Positions 25,810-34,804 are shown, counted from the first letter of the stretch. The stretch is 64,000 bases of DNA from Maricaulis sp017643475 (GCF_047123815.1 NZ_CP138920.1:1302001-1366000); one strand, 5' to 3'. Notes: generated from the letters alone by a model not told the origin. Numbers and translations: made by a program.

Positions 25810-27275
25810 AACGACCGCTGATCCCGAACCCGCCAGAGCCACCGCCGCGCGACACTCCTCGAACCCTGCTGCGCGACGCGGACTTCGCCACCGCCCGTTC
25901 GTCCCTCCTAGGGCGGTTGGTCGTCGGCTCTGGCGGACCCCGCCGGTGGCTGCGCTATGTCATGGTTCTCCTGATCGGCGCCCTGTTTTTCGGCGGCACT
26001 GCGAGCTTCTACTACCTGACGACTCCAAAGACCTATGTTAGCGGCTTCACCCTGATCCTTCCCGGATCCGGCGCGGGCGCCAACGTAAACCTGACAGAGC
26101 TGGGGCAAGCGACGACCGCGACCTCGTCCGCGTTCTCGAGTACGTCACTGAGCCCGACCGAAAACTACAAGCGCCTGCTGCAATCTGACCGGATCCGCGG
26201 AGCCGCGGCCCGGCTCGCCAATGTGCCGGCTGAGGATTTTGCCACCACGCGTGTCAGGCTGGTTGACCGGACTCCGCTGATCTATGTCCGACTGACTGAA
26301 AATGATCCGGAAGGCGCGCTCCACGCCGCCAATGCCCTGCTCACGGCATTCCAGAGCAATCTCGACGCACTGCGCCAGGAGGAGCTGGATGCCCGCGATC
26401 TTGCCTATCGTGAGAGCCTGGCCGGGTATGAACGCAATGTCGTTGCAACGCGCCAGGCCGTGCTGGAATTCCAGGCGGAAAGCGGCCTCATCTCGATTGA
26501 ACAATACCAGTCGCTGGTGACAGAAACAGACGAGCTTGAACGCACGCTTGATGTCGCCATCAACAACGCACGCGCACTGTCTCGCCGCTCCGCGCGCCTG
26601 GGCGAGTTGATCGACCTGCCCGAGGACGTTGCCGCGCGCGTACTGGTATTGCGCGGCGATGCCATCTTCGACGCCCTGCTTGCGCAATTGTCCGAAAGCG
26701 CGACTCTGCTGGCCGGCTTTGAAAACATGTACGGCCGCAATCATCCTGAAATGCGGGCAGAGACAGAACGTCATGCCGGACTGTTCGATGCCCTGAATGC
26801 GCGGGGCGAAGCCCTGCTCGGGGCAGCCGGGTACGGCCTTCTGCGTCTGGCCGAAATCCAGCTCGATGACGAACGCGCGGAACTGCTGCGCCAGGTCGTG
26901 GACCTGTCGGCGCAGGCAGAAGGTGCGCGCACGGAAGCCCGTTCGCTGCAGGACCGGCTGATCCGCAACGAACAGCGTGTCGAACAACTCGCTCCGGTCG
27001 CAGCTCGCCTGGACGCCCTGCTGCGCGAGCACCAGGTGGCCGAAACGGTTTTCGCCTCCGCCCTGGCGCGTCTGGACACGTCCCGTGCCGATGTCTTCGC
27101 ATCCTATCCTCTGGCGCAGTTGCTGGAACCGCCAGCGCGCCCGGATCGCCCGTCATCCCCCTCCAAGAAAATCGCTGCCCTCGCAGCAGTCGGAGGCTTT
27201 TTCCTCTATTGCATGGGAGTATTGCTGCTGTGGCTTCGCCTGCCGCTCATCCGCGCGCTGTGGAAGATTATCTAG
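25806..27275 (+). CDS. Polysaccharide co-polymerase, Wzz/chain-length determinant type
   Basis: The protein has 489 residues from the ATG at 25806, inside the OPX stop codon overlap. After a proline-rich cytoplasmic start, TM1 lies at about residues 38-62 (VMVLLIGALFFGGTASFYYL), a long periplasmic coiled-coil region follows (about 170-420), and TM2 is near the C-terminus (ALAAVGGFFLYCMGVLLLWL). The PxxP-like ASYPLAQLLEPPARPDRPSSPSKK before TM2 is typical for this class. No kinase domain is attached. It regulates chain length and bridges inner-membrane synthesis to the OPX channel. Confidence 0.87.
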   Translation: MKRPLIPNPPEPPPRDTPRTLLRDADFATARSSLLGRLVVGSGGPRRWLRYVMVLLIGALFFGGTASFYYLTTPKTYVSGFTLILPGSGAGANVNLTELGQATTATSSAFSSTSLSPTENYKRLLQSDRIRGAAARLANVPAEDFATTRVRLVDRTPLIYVRLTENDPEGALHAANALLTAFQSNLDALRQEELDARDLAYRESLAGYERNVVATRQAVLEFQAESGLISIEQYQSLVTETDELERTLDVAINNARALSRRSARLGELIDLPEDVAARVLVLRGDAIFDALLAQLSESATLLAGFENMYGRNHPEMRAETERHAGLFDALNARGEALLGAAGYGLLRLAEIQLDDERAELLRQVVDLSAQAEGARTEARSLQDRLIRNEQRVEQLAPVAARLDALLREHQVAETVFASALARLDTSRADVFASYPLAQLLEPPARPDRPSSPSKKIAALAAVGGFFLYCMGVLLLWLRLPLIRALWKII

Positions 27276-28531
27276 TCGCGCTTGCACTCGCCGCGACCTG
27301 GCCGGTCTACATGATCGGAGGACTGTATGTCCTCGGCCCGGTTCTCGGTGTTTGCCTGACCGCGATTGTCCTGGTCCGCAAATATGTCAGGACACCCACA
27401 ACCCCGCGTCCCGCACCGCCCAACATTCCAATCGGTGTATGGATCTGGACGGCCGGCATGGTGGTCATGCTGATCGCACTCTGGGTCGGCCACTGGAGCT
27501 TCGAGCTGTCGACAGGGCAGACCATCAAGTCCTCCATCGGATGGGCAAAAGGCTGGGCCCTGTTCGCGATGTTCACCCTCGCCGGCGCGTGCCTGGACAT
27601 TCGCTTCGAAACCATCCTGAAGGCGGCAGGCTTGACCTCGCTGATCACCCTGCTCCTCACGCCCGTCCTCTATGTCGCTCCGATGGTTGGACTTCCTGAA
27701 GTCCTGTTTGTCTCCCCCTTCCGTTTCGTTGGCGGGCCAGGGCCCGAATTCTTTGCGGTTCAGCTGTATTCCATCGACCCGATGGATGGATTGCCGCGCT
27801 GGCGCTTCTTCACACCCTGGTCCCCGGCGGCTGGATTGATCGGCAACCTCTACCTCATCCTCGCCCTGGAAGACCGTCGAACGTTCTGGAAAGTCACGGG
27901 CGTCCTGGCAGCCCTGGCCATTATCATCCTGTCCAAATCCCGCCTGGGGCTGTTGACGGCGGTCATCGTCTGGCCGACCGCTTTCGGCGTCTCGCAATTG
28001 CGCAGAAGCATCCTGTGGCTTGGCGCAGCAGTTCCCGCATTCCTGGCCGGTCTGTTCTCGCCCTTCATCCTTACCCAGCTCAACGCCGCCTATGCAGGCC
28101 TGCGTGGCATGCGCGCGAACTCCAACCGCGTTCGGGAAGCACTGGGTCGGATCGCGATTGATCGCTGGTGGAATGAAGCTCCTGTCTGGGGACACGGTGT
28201 CGTCGAGCGCGGACCGCATCTGGTCGAATACATGCCCATCGGCAGCCACCACACCTGGTTCGGATTGCTGTTTGTGAAGGGGGCCGTCGGCGTTGCAGCA
28301 CTGGCCCTTCCCCTGCTCTGGAGTCTGCTGGAGTTTGCCCTTTTGGCCCTGTCCAGCAGAATTGGACGCGCTGCGTTCGCAATCACCCTCCTGCTCGCCC
28401 TGTTTACGATCGGTGAGAACCTGGAGATCCTCACTTATCTGTTCTGGCCGGGCATGGTCGTAATGGGGCTTGCAATGCGCGAAGCCTCGGAAAAACGCAC
28501 GTCGAATTCATTTGAGAGGCCCACGACATGA
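27260..28531 (+). CDS. O-antigen ligase/polymerase-like membrane protein (Wzy-type)
   Basis: The protein has about 423 residues, with about ten membrane helices and a large loop holding RANSNRVREALGRIAIDRWWNEAPVWGHGVVERGPHLVEYMPIGSHHTWFGLLFVKG. This arrangement, with conserved Arg/His near G-HG and HTWFG, is that of the Wzy/WaaL superfamily. It probably polymerises lipid-linked repeat units. The start is unclear: the frame is open from a TTG at 27209, and the GTG at 27260 is used here because the upstream part overlaps the co-polymerase gene; neither has a good ribosome site. Its end overlaps the next gene by four bases. Confidence 0.8.
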   Translation: MEDYLVALALAATWPVYMIGGLYVLGPVLGVCLTAIVLVRKYVRTPTTPRPAPPNIPIGVWIWTAGMVVMLIALWVGHWSFELSTGQTIKSSIGWAKGWALFAMFTLAGACLDIRFETILKAAGLTSLITLLLTPVLYVAPMVGLPEVLFVSPFRFVGGPGPEFFAVQLYSIDPMDGLPRWRFFTPWSPAAGLIGNLYLILALEDRRTFWKVTGVLAALAIIILSKSRLGLLTAVIVWPTAFGVSQLRRSILWLGAAVPAFLAGLFSPFILTQLNAAYAGLRGMRANSNRVREALGRIAIDRWWNEAPVWGHGVVERGPHLVEYMPIGSHHTWFGLLFVKGAVGVAALALPLLWSLLEFALLALSSRIGRAAFAITLLLALFTIGENLEILTYLFWPGMVVMGLAMREASEKRTSNSFERPTT

Positions 28532-29721
28532 GCCACCCAGTCCGTCCGTTGCTGTTCGTTCCGCGTTATTGGCCGGGCATGGGAGGAGCTGAACTGCACT
28601 CCCGCCGCCTGGCACAGGAACTCGCCCTCCAGGTTCCGATCGAAGTCGCCCGGTGCTGCGATGAAGAGGCACGCCCAACTGACCTTGCCTTTGCCTACGC
28701 CGAACCGCGATGCGTGCGCGACGATGACATGCTGGTTCACACCATCGCCCCCGCAAATTCCTGGAAGGGCGGTATTCGGCTCCTCGCTGAAGCGTCGAAG
28801 CGGTCACGCATTGCCAGGGGTGTTTATGGCCACCTGGCACGCCGCCTCGCCCGATCGAGTTTTCAAAACATCGCCGACGGAGCGACCGTTGCGCATGCAA
28901 TCTACAATGGCTTCACGCCCGGCGCCCAGGCACTGCAGGCGCTCGGCAAGCCGTTTGTCTGGACGCCTCTCGCCCATACAACCAAACCGACCGGGACCGC
29001 CTGGTCATCACCTCAGTTTCGCGCACTGTATCGCAAGGCGGATGCTCTCATCGCCATGACTGATTTTGAGCGCGAATGGCTGATCGGTCAGGGAGCGTCG
29101 CCATCGCGCGTCCATGTCTGCCCCATGGCGCCCTTGTTCGCCGAAGATGTCCCCGAACCTCAACGGTTCCGAGAAAATCACGCCCTGGGCGAGGACCCCT
29201 TCATTCTCTTTCTGGGCCGCACCGCGCAATACAAGGGCTATGGCACCGTTCTGGAAGCAACGCCCCGGATCTGGGAACAACACCCGACCGCGCGATTTGT
29301 ATTCGCCGGCCCGGTTACATCCGAGGCAAGCGCGCTGTTTTCCCAACATCAGGATCCCCGCATCCTAGTGACTGGCCCGCTCACAGACGCCGACAAGAAG
29401 TCCGCGCTGGCAGCGTGCAGCCTGGTATGCGTCCCGTCGACCGAAGAAAGCCTCGGCGTCGTATATCTGGAGGGCTGGTCGTTCGAGAAACCGGTGATCG
29501 CCGCCGATATTCCTGCCCTGCAATCCGTAATCGAGTCCGGCAAAGACGGCCTGCTCATCGAGCCCTCCACGCTGGCTGTCGCCAACGCGGTCACTGAGTT
29601 GCTAGGCCGCCCGAGCTGGGCTGCCGAATTGGGCAAGAATGGCGCCCGTAAGGTTGAGCGCCAATATAACTGGGCGTCCATCGCGGACGCCCATCTGAAA
29701 ATCTACCAATCTGTGATCTGA
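28528..29721 (+). CDS. GT4-family glycosyltransferase
   Basis: The protein has 397 residues with a GT-B layout. The N-terminal domain starts LLFVPRYWPGMGGAELHSRRLAQELA, and the C-terminal domain shows FILFLGRTAQYKGYGTVLEA, the linking FVFAGPV, and CLVCVPSTEESLGVVYLEGWSFEKPVIAADIPALQSVIESGKDGLL, containing the E-x7-E nucleotide-sugar motif of GT4. It should add one sugar to the lipid-linked repeat unit at the cytoplasmic membrane face. It closes the forward half of the exopolysaccharide operon and converges on the GT2 gene 17 bases away. Confidence 0.9.
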   Translation: MSHPVRPLLFVPRYWPGMGGAELHSRRLAQELALQVPIEVARCCDEEARPTDLAFAYAEPRCVRDDDMLVHTIAPANSWKGGIRLLAEASKRSRIARGVYGHLARRLARSSFQNIADGATVAHAIYNGFTPGAQALQALGKPFVWTPLAHTTKPTGTAWSSPQFRALYRKADALIAMTDFEREWLIGQGASPSRVHVCPMAPLFAEDVPEPQRFRENHALGEDPFILFLGRTAQYKGYGTVLEATPRIWEQHPTARFVFAGPVTSEASALFSQHQDPRILVTGPLTDADKKSALAACSLVCVPSTEESLGVVYLEGWSFEKPVIAADIPALQSVIESGKDGLLIEPSTLAVANAVTELLGRPSWAAELGKNGARKVERQYNWASIADAHLKIYQSVI

Positions 29722-29737
29722 CACTGGCGGCTGGCGC

Positions 29738-30733
29738 CTAGTTTGCAGGCGCTGCACCCGGCAAGGCGATTGCCTCGAGCTGCGCGAAGACAGCTTCCGG
29801 CATAATCCTGAGGGCGATCGCCGCCAGAAGTGTTGTTGCCGTTTTCACCGGTTCGCGAAGCAGTGCGACCGGTGCCTTCATCAGAGCCCTGGTTGTCAAT
29901 TTCAATGCTAGACCCCGATCGCGCATCCGTACGGCTCGACGCGCGAGATAACGAAGCTGGAACGCTTCAGCGGCCGCCTCCCAGCGACGTGCGAAATGCG
30001 GCGAAATCCCTCGCACCTTGTTGCGAACGTACAGCCAGCTGTCGAATTGCGCCTCGATATTGGCCGAAAGCCCGCCCGCATTGACACGATAACCGGTGAG
30101 AGCTCCCGGGATGCCCTCAAACTGCCAATCAGTCTGCAAGGCGATGCGCAACCAGCAATCGATATCCTCAGACTGTTTCAGACGTTCATCGAACCATTCC
30201 GTTTCTCCTGCAAACCGGGAAGAGGGTTGCGCAATGCTATCAAAGACCGCGCGTCTGATAACGGGCGTGGACCCATTACTCACCGGGTTTCGCTGGAAAA
30301 TGTCGCGCGCCGAGATATTGGTCAGCCGAGGGCGCTGTTCCATGCCCAGGGGCACGCCCCGCTCATCGATCAGCTTGGCCCCGGAAAAACTAACGCCCAC
30401 GTCCGGCCTCTCGCGCAAATGCTCCAGATGCCGCTCCAGCTTCTGGGGGTGCCACAAGTCATCCGAATCCAGGAAGGCGATGATCTCCCCACGGGCATAG
30501 CGAATTCCGCTATTGCGTGCCCCTGCGAGCCCCCGATTTTCCTGGCTGATGATACGAACCCGCGGGTCAATGAACGCCCGGCAAAGCTCGATTGAATTGT
30601 CTGAACCGCCATCATCAATGATGAGTAGTTCAAGATTCTCATAGGTCTGGGCCAAGACACTCTCGACCGCCGCCTCGACATATCTCTCGACATTGTAAAC
30701 AGGCATGGCAACAGAAACGATTGGAGAGGTCAT
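29738..30733 (-). CDS. GT2-family glycosyltransferase
   Basis: The protein has 331 residues from the ATG at 30733, which has AAGGAG upstream and overlaps the preceding stop by four bases; a longer reading to 30820 would run into the upstream gene. The GT-A domain is clear: VSVAMPVYNVERYVEAAVESVLAQTYENLELLIIDDGGSDNS, NRGLAGARNSGIRYARGEIIAFLDSDDLWHPQKLE (DxD motif) and EDIDCWLRIALQTDWQF. It is expected to transfer a sugar in repeat-unit assembly. The C-terminal 80 residues are amphipathic and may bind the membrane. Confidence 0.9.
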   Translation of the reverse strand: MTSPIVSVAMPVYNVERYVEAAVESVLAQTYENLELLIIDDGGSDNSIELCRAFIDPRVRIISQENRGLAGARNSGIRYARGEIIAFLDSDDLWHPQKLERHLEHLRERPDVGVSFSGAKLIDERGVPLGMEQRPRLTNISARDIFQRNPVSNGSTPVIRRAVFDSIAQPSSRFAGETEWFDERLKQSEDIDCWLRIALQTDWQFEGIPGALTGYRVNAGGLSANIEAQFDSWLYVRNKVRGISPHFARRWEAAAEAFQLRYLARRAVRMRDRGLALKLTTRALMKAPVALLREPVKTATTLLAAIALRIMPEAVFAQLEAIALPGAAPAN

Positions 30734-31665
30734 CGTACATACTCCTTGATACGGGGGATGGGCAGAAACATGGCCAGCGCTGCCAGCAGGGTCAGGCCGA
30801 CGCGCCACGGCATTCGGCAAAAGATCAGAGGGTCCGCAGAACAGGCTCGGGCAATCAGCGCCAACGCTGTTGCCGGCAATCCGCTTCTCAAAGCCCGTCT
30901 CGCCTGGTTGCGATGGAAGTCCGCGACCAGCCCACGCCAGATCGGGTCCACCAGTTGCGGCGCAATGGCCCTGGCCCGGGCCATGAAAAGGCGCCAGCTC
31001 TTGGCGGTCAGCGCGAGATCGGCGGAACGCGACTGGTCCGACACACGATAGTCCAGCAACACCCGATCAATACCTTCCAGCGTGAACGAGGTTTTGCTGG
31101 CCACCCGGAACAGGAAATCCTGGTCCTCGATATGCGCCATGCGCGGGTCGAAGTCGCCCACCTGCTCGATCACGCTCGTTCGCACAACGATATTCGATGT
31201 CGTGCAGACCGGGTTCTCGGACAATAATTGTGCCGGCGTGAGAACATCAAAATGTGGCGTCGGTCGCCGCGCGGCCTGACCATCCCCGTCCAGCAACGCA
31301 ACACGCGTGTAGACCACACCGACATGCGGGTTGCGGCTGAAGTGCGCCAGACACGCCCCCAACCGATCCCTATGCCAGTGGTCGTCTGCGTCAAGGAAGG
31401 CGATCAACCGACCCCGCGACAACTTGATCCCCACATTGCGAGCAGCAGCGGGACCCGCGTTCTCCTGCGCGGTTACCCTGATACGCTCATCCAGCGCCTC
31501 CAGGCCCAAAGCGATTTCGAGCGTGTCATCAGAGGAGCCATCATCTACCAGGATCAGTTCCCAATTGCGGAATGTCTGTGCTTGAACCGAGAGCACGGCT
31601 TTGGTGATCGTCGCCCGTGCGTTGAAGACGGGCATGACCACTGAGATTGTCGGATGACTAATCAT
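30730..31665 (-). CDS. GT2-family glycosyltransferase
   Basis: The protein has 311 residues with a GT-A fold: ISVVMPVFNARATITKAVLSVQAQTFRNWELILVDDGSSDDT, NAGPAAARNVGIKLSRGRLIAFLDADDHWHRDRL (DxD) and MAHIEDQDFLFRVASKTSF. It resembles its downstream neighbour, so the two probably arose by old duplication. The C-terminus ends in a hydrophobic stretch (GLTLLAALAMFLPI). AAAGGAG lies before the ATG. It sits between the flippase gene (eight-base overlap) and the other GT2 (four-base overlap). Confidence 0.9.
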   Translation of the reverse strand: MISHPTISVVMPVFNARATITKAVLSVQAQTFRNWELILVDDGSSDDTLEIALGLEALDERIRVTAQENAGPAAARNVGIKLSRGRLIAFLDADDHWHRDRLGACLAHFSRNPHVGVVYTRVALLDGDGQAARRPTPHFDVLTPAQLLSENPVCTTSNIVVRTSVIEQVGDFDPRMAHIEDQDFLFRVASKTSFTLEGIDRVLLDYRVSDQSRSADLALTAKSWRLFMARARAIAPQLVDPIWRGLVADFHRNQARRALRSGLPATALALIARACSADPLIFCRMPWRVGLTLLAALAMFLPIPRIKEYVR

Positions 31666-32938
31666 GGATTTGGCTCCTTTCGAGACGTGAATGAGGGCTG
31701 CGGGCGTTGAGTGTCAGGACGGTGGGATAAAGAGCCAGCGCGATCAGGGTCGCTGCGAGCGCGAGCGCGATGGCGGCGGCGACCAGACCGATCTGGGCGC
31801 CCATCAGAATTGCCCCCAGGCAGACGGCTGTTGAGGCGAACACGGCGAGAAACTCAAACCGGGGCAGGCCGGATGCGCGCAGCAGCAGCGCACAGGCATC
31901 GGTCAGGAGCTTGGCAGGCCCGCTCAGGCAGAGAACAGCGATCAGGGGGATGGCGAAAGACCATTCCTCGCCAAAGACCAAGGGGACATAGAAGGGCACC
32001 GCAGCGGCCTGCAGCAGGAAAACACCTGCCAGAGGCGCCGCAACAGTCCGCAGGCCCTCGCGGAATGCCGCGACTGCCGACCCGGTGGCTCGAATGGCCG
32101 CGCAAAGATTGGGATAAAACGCGCCATTGAAGGCTGTCGACAAGGCCGATGAGAGGCCTAATCCGGCGTTGAAGGCGAAGTAGTAGACCCCCAGCAACTC
32201 AAGCCCGCAGACCGCACCGATAATCAGCTTGTCAACGTGAAGTCGTGCTGCATTGAGCAATTCGGATCCCAGGACCGGGGCTGCGAAAACCACCAGCTTG
32301 CGCGGAGATGAGAAACCAGCGCTTCGGTCCGGACGCCAGGGCCGCCCCCACATCACTCCAATCAACCACAGTGGAGCGGTCAGGAGTTTCGGCAGGACAA
32401 TCGCCCACGGCCCGAAACCGGTAAGCGCAAGGCCCGCGGTCAGTATATTGTCCGTCGAGACCTGGACCGCATTGACGGTCGCGAGGCGCGACATGCGCTG
32501 CTGACGCTGCAGCATCCACCCGTGCGGAACACCCGCCGGCATGACCAGATAGACCCCGGCCAAACAGACGATCATCAAGGCGACCTCGCCCGACCCGGTC
32601 GAGCGCGCGACGATACCGGCCACGAGCACCTGCACGCCTGTCAGAACAAGGCATGTCGCCCATCCAGCCAGATGAGCCGTGCGCATCAGCGCCGGCAAAT
32701 CGTCTTCATCTGCGGCAACAACTGCTGCGCCGATACCGTTCTGGTTGAACACCCGTACGAGCTCGAACACGGTGATCGCCACAGCAGCCGTGCCAAACTC
32801 AATCGGTGTGAGCATGCGCGCCAGACAGATCGCTGCGAGGATCCGGGTGACGCGGGAGACCATTTCAGCGGACGCCAGCCAACCAACATTCCTGAGCAAG
32901 GTGTGCGAGCGGAGTCTGTCTACCACCAACTGGATCAT
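31658..32938 (-). CDS. Wzx-type lipid-linked oligosaccharide flippase
   Basis: The protein has 426 residues from the ATG at 32938, chosen for its AAAGGA ribosome site; a longer frame to 32971 would extend into a possible promoter. It has about 12-14 membrane helices. RNVGWLASAEMVSRVTRILAAICLARMLTPIEFG is the typical opening of the MOP/Wzx family, and AGFSSPRKLVVFAAPVLGSELLNAARLHVDKLIIGAVCGLELLGVYYFAFN is the conserved repeat-half start. It should move repeat units across the inner membrane for the Wzy-type polymerase encoded in the divergent half. Confidence 0.88.
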   Translation of the reverse strand: MIQLVVDRLRSHTLLRNVGWLASAEMVSRVTRILAAICLARMLTPIEFGTAAVAITVFELVRVFNQNGIGAAVVAADEDDLPALMRTAHLAGWATCLVLTGVQVLVAGIVARSTGSGEVALMIVCLAGVYLVMPAGVPHGWMLQRQQRMSRLATVNAVQVSTDNILTAGLALTGFGPWAIVLPKLLTAPLWLIGVMWGRPWRPDRSAGFSSPRKLVVFAAPVLGSELLNAARLHVDKLIIGAVCGLELLGVYYFAFNAGLGLSSALSTAFNGAFYPNLCAAIRATGSAVAAFREGLRTVAAPLAGVFLLQAAAVPFYVPLVFGEEWSFAIPLIAVLCLSGPAKLLTDACALLLRASGLPRFEFLAVFASTAVCLGAILMGAQIGLVAAAIALALAATLIALALYPTVLTLNARSPHSRLERSQIHD

Positions 32939-32966
32939 GAAAGTGTCCTTTCGTTGATCCTGAGGT

Positions 32967-32982
32967 TTCAATTCCGGCGCCA
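32967..32982 (-). promoter_or_regulatory. Sigma54-type promoter candidate for the flippase-GT2 operon
   Basis: On the minus strand the sequence is TGGCGCCGGAATTGAA: a perfect TGGC at -24 and TTGA at the -12 register, with GA in place of the usual GC. It lies about 29 bases before the flippase start. The divergent WecG-type gene has a promoter candidate with the same TTGAA variant, and the activator-type site at 33102 lies between them. Confidence 0.4.
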
Positions 32983-33101
32983 GACACCTGGAAATCTATT
33001 TATATGAATAATTTCAGCAGTTTATGAATTCCCTTCTTTCAGGCAGCACGATCGGAATTCGCGATATGCGAGACAGATCTGGCAAATCACGCCTCTGACC
33101 A

Positions 33102-33114
33102 TTGCATTTTGAAA
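33102..33114. promoter_or_regulatory. Activator-type palindrome in the divergent flippase/GT26 gap
   Basis: TTGCA-TTT-TGAAA differs by one base from the TTGCA-N3-TGCAA palindromes found at 24180 and 34746. Its centre is about 98 bases from the forward promoter candidate's -12 and about 140 bases from the reverse one. The remainder of the 301-base gap is AT-rich with no gene. Confidence 0.45.
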
Positions 33115-33192
33115 ATCAACTGCGCGCCACCTTCACTTCTATATTCGAATTAAAATCATTAAAACATACACTTAGATACTATTCTGCAAAAC

Positions 33193-33208
33193 TGGTTCTC
33201 AGCTTGAA
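33193..33208 (+). promoter_or_regulatory. Sigma54-type promoter candidate for the GT26-PGT gene
   Basis: TGGTTCTCAGCTTGAA has TGG and TTG in correct -24/-12 register but GA at the invariant -12 GC. It lies 31 bases before the ATG at 33240. Weak alone; its interest comes from the similar variant on the other strand of the same gap and the nearby palindrome. Confidence 0.35.
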
Positions 33209-33239
33209 GCACTCCGAGTGAAGTTCAAGGAGTAATAAC

Positions 33240-34700
33240 ATGGTTGATTTGCCGCTGACCGCATCGGATGAAAGCCTGGCCTCGATCGCTGCATTCAAGC
33301 CCCAGACGACGACCTTTTGCCAACCGACAAGAGAGGAGGTCGGCCCGACAACCGATGTCCTGGGGCTCCAGCTTCTTACCTTGTCGCAGTCAGAGACCAT
33401 CGATCTCCTGATTGAACGCCTCAACCACAGGGCCAAGACTCGTATTGCCTTCCTGAATGCGCATTGCGCCAATGTCGCATCAACGGACTGGCAGTATCGC
33501 CAAGCCCTGGAGTCGTGCACCTTGGTTCTGCCGGACGGCATCGGCATTGAGATGGCCAGCCGCCTCGGTGGAGATCCGATCAAACATGATCTCAATGGCA
33601 CGGACTTGTTTCCCAAACTCTGTGACGCTCTGCGCGATGCCGACAAATCGGTATTCTTCCTCGGCGGGCGGCCAGGGATCGCGGAAGCTACGGCGCAGGC
33701 GGCGGTGAAAACCTGTCCAGGCTTGCGCATCGCAGGCACCCAACATGGGTATTTCGGCCCACAGGACGAAACCGCCATTATCGACCAGATCAATGTGGCA
33801 CGCCCGGACGTGGTGCTGGTCGCGATGGGTGTTCCTGTTCAGGATACCTGGCTGGCCAGGGTAGGCGCCCGCATCAATGCTCCATTATTGGCAGGTGTCG
33901 GCGGCCTGTTCGATTTCGTCTCCGGCGCAACGCCCCGCGCACCGGCATGGGTACGCAAAACCCGCCTCGAATGGGCCTACCGGCTGATCCAGGAACCACG
34001 CCGGATGTGGAAACGATACCTTCTCGGAAACATCGCCTTTGTCGCACGAGCGCTGGCTCATGGCTGGAAACGACGCTCAGCGGCTCGCCGAAAAACACTC
34101 AGCCTGGCCCTCAAGCGCGCACTCGACCTCTCCGCCAGCGCCCTGGCCATCACCGCACTCTCGCCAGTCCTTCTGCTCACAGCGCTCTCGATCCGACTGG
34201 AAAGCCGTGGCCCGGTATTGTTCCGCCAACAACGGGTCGGCGAAGACGGAACGACTTTCGAGATGTTCAAATTCAGATCCATGTACACCGACGCAGAGGC
34301 CCGGCTGGATCAGCTTCTACAGGCTAATGATCGTGACGATGGCGTCACCTTCAAACTCAAGCACGACCCCCGCGTAACCGGCATCGGTCGCTGGATCCGA
34401 AAGTATTCGATCGATGAGTTACCCCAGCTTTTCAACGTCTGGCGCGGGGACATGTCGCTTGTCGGCCCTCGCCCGGCACTACAGCGCGAAGTGGAGAGGT
34501 ATTCCGCATTGGATCGCGAGCGCCTTTGTGGCAAGCCCGGTATCACCGGCATCTGGCAAGTGAGCGGTCGCGCTGACATTCCGTTCCAGAAAATGGTCGA
34601 GATGGATGTGCGCTATCTCAAGACGCGGACACTGATCACGGATCTTGTCATTCTTGCCCGGACGCCTCTCGCTGTTGTGTCCGCACGGGGCGCTTACTGA
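33240..34700 (+). CDS. Fusion of WecG/TagA-type glycosyltransferase (GT26) and initiating undecaprenyl-phosphate sugar transferase
   Basis: The protein has 486 residues. Residues about 45-240 form a GT26 domain (RIAFLNAHCANVAS, LVLPDGIGIEMASRLGG, VFFLGGRPGIAEATAQAA, PDVVLVAMGVPVQDTWLA, AGVGGLFDFVSGATPRAP). Residues about 283-486 form a bacterial sugar transferase domain of the WcaJ/WbaP class (KRALDLSASALAITALSPVLL, RQQRVGEDGTTFEMFKFRSM, DELPQLFNVWRGDMSLVGPRP, KPGITGIWQVSGR). The second domain would start the repeat unit on undecaprenyl phosphate and the first would add the next sugar, so one polypeptide may carry out the first two steps. AAGGAG precedes the ATG. The domain calls are firm; sugars are unknown. 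Confidence 0.9.
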   Translation: MVDLPLTASDESLASIAAFKPQTTTFCQPTREEVGPTTDVLGLQLLTLSQSETIDLLIERLNHRAKTRIAFLNAHCANVASTDWQYRQALESCTLVLPDGIGIEMASRLGGDPIKHDLNGTDLFPKLCDALRDADKSVFFLGGRPGIAEATAQAAVKTCPGLRIAGTQHGYFGPQDETAIIDQINVARPDVVLVAMGVPVQDTWLARVGARINAPLLAGVGGLFDFVSGATPRAPAWVRKTRLEWAYRLIQEPRRMWKRYLLGNIAFVARALAHGWKRRSAARRKTLSLALKRALDLSASALAITALSPVLLLTALSIRLESRGPVLFRQQRVGEDGTTFEMFKFRSMYTDAEARLDQLLQANDRDDGVTFKLKHDPRVTGIGRWIRKYSIDELPQLFNVWRGDMSLVGPRPALQREVERYSALDRERLCGKPGITGIWQVSGRADIPFQKMVEMDVRYLKTRTLITDLVILARTPLAVVSARGAY

Positions 34701-34722
34701 CGCAAACACCCCATAATGGTGG

Positions 34723-34777
34723 TTGCAAAATGAAAAAATGTGGTGTTGCATATTGCAATGACACTGCAATATGCAAC
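34723..34777. promoter_or_regulatory. Cluster of activator-type palindromes upstream of the sensor kinase gene
   Basis: Three TTGCA-N3-TGCAA-like sites lie here: 34723-34735 (TTGCA-AAA-TGAAA), 34746-34758 (TTGCA-TAT-TGCAA, perfect) and 34764-34776 (CTGCA-ATA-TGCAA). The last two together form a perfect 13-base inverted repeat, arms 34745-34757 (GTTGCATATTGCA) and 34765-34777, with a seven-base spacer. They lie 85-126 bases upstream of the -12 at 34855. Confidence 0.65.
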
Positions 34778-34804
34778 AAATCGTGTCGGGCGAGATCCCA
34801 CTAA

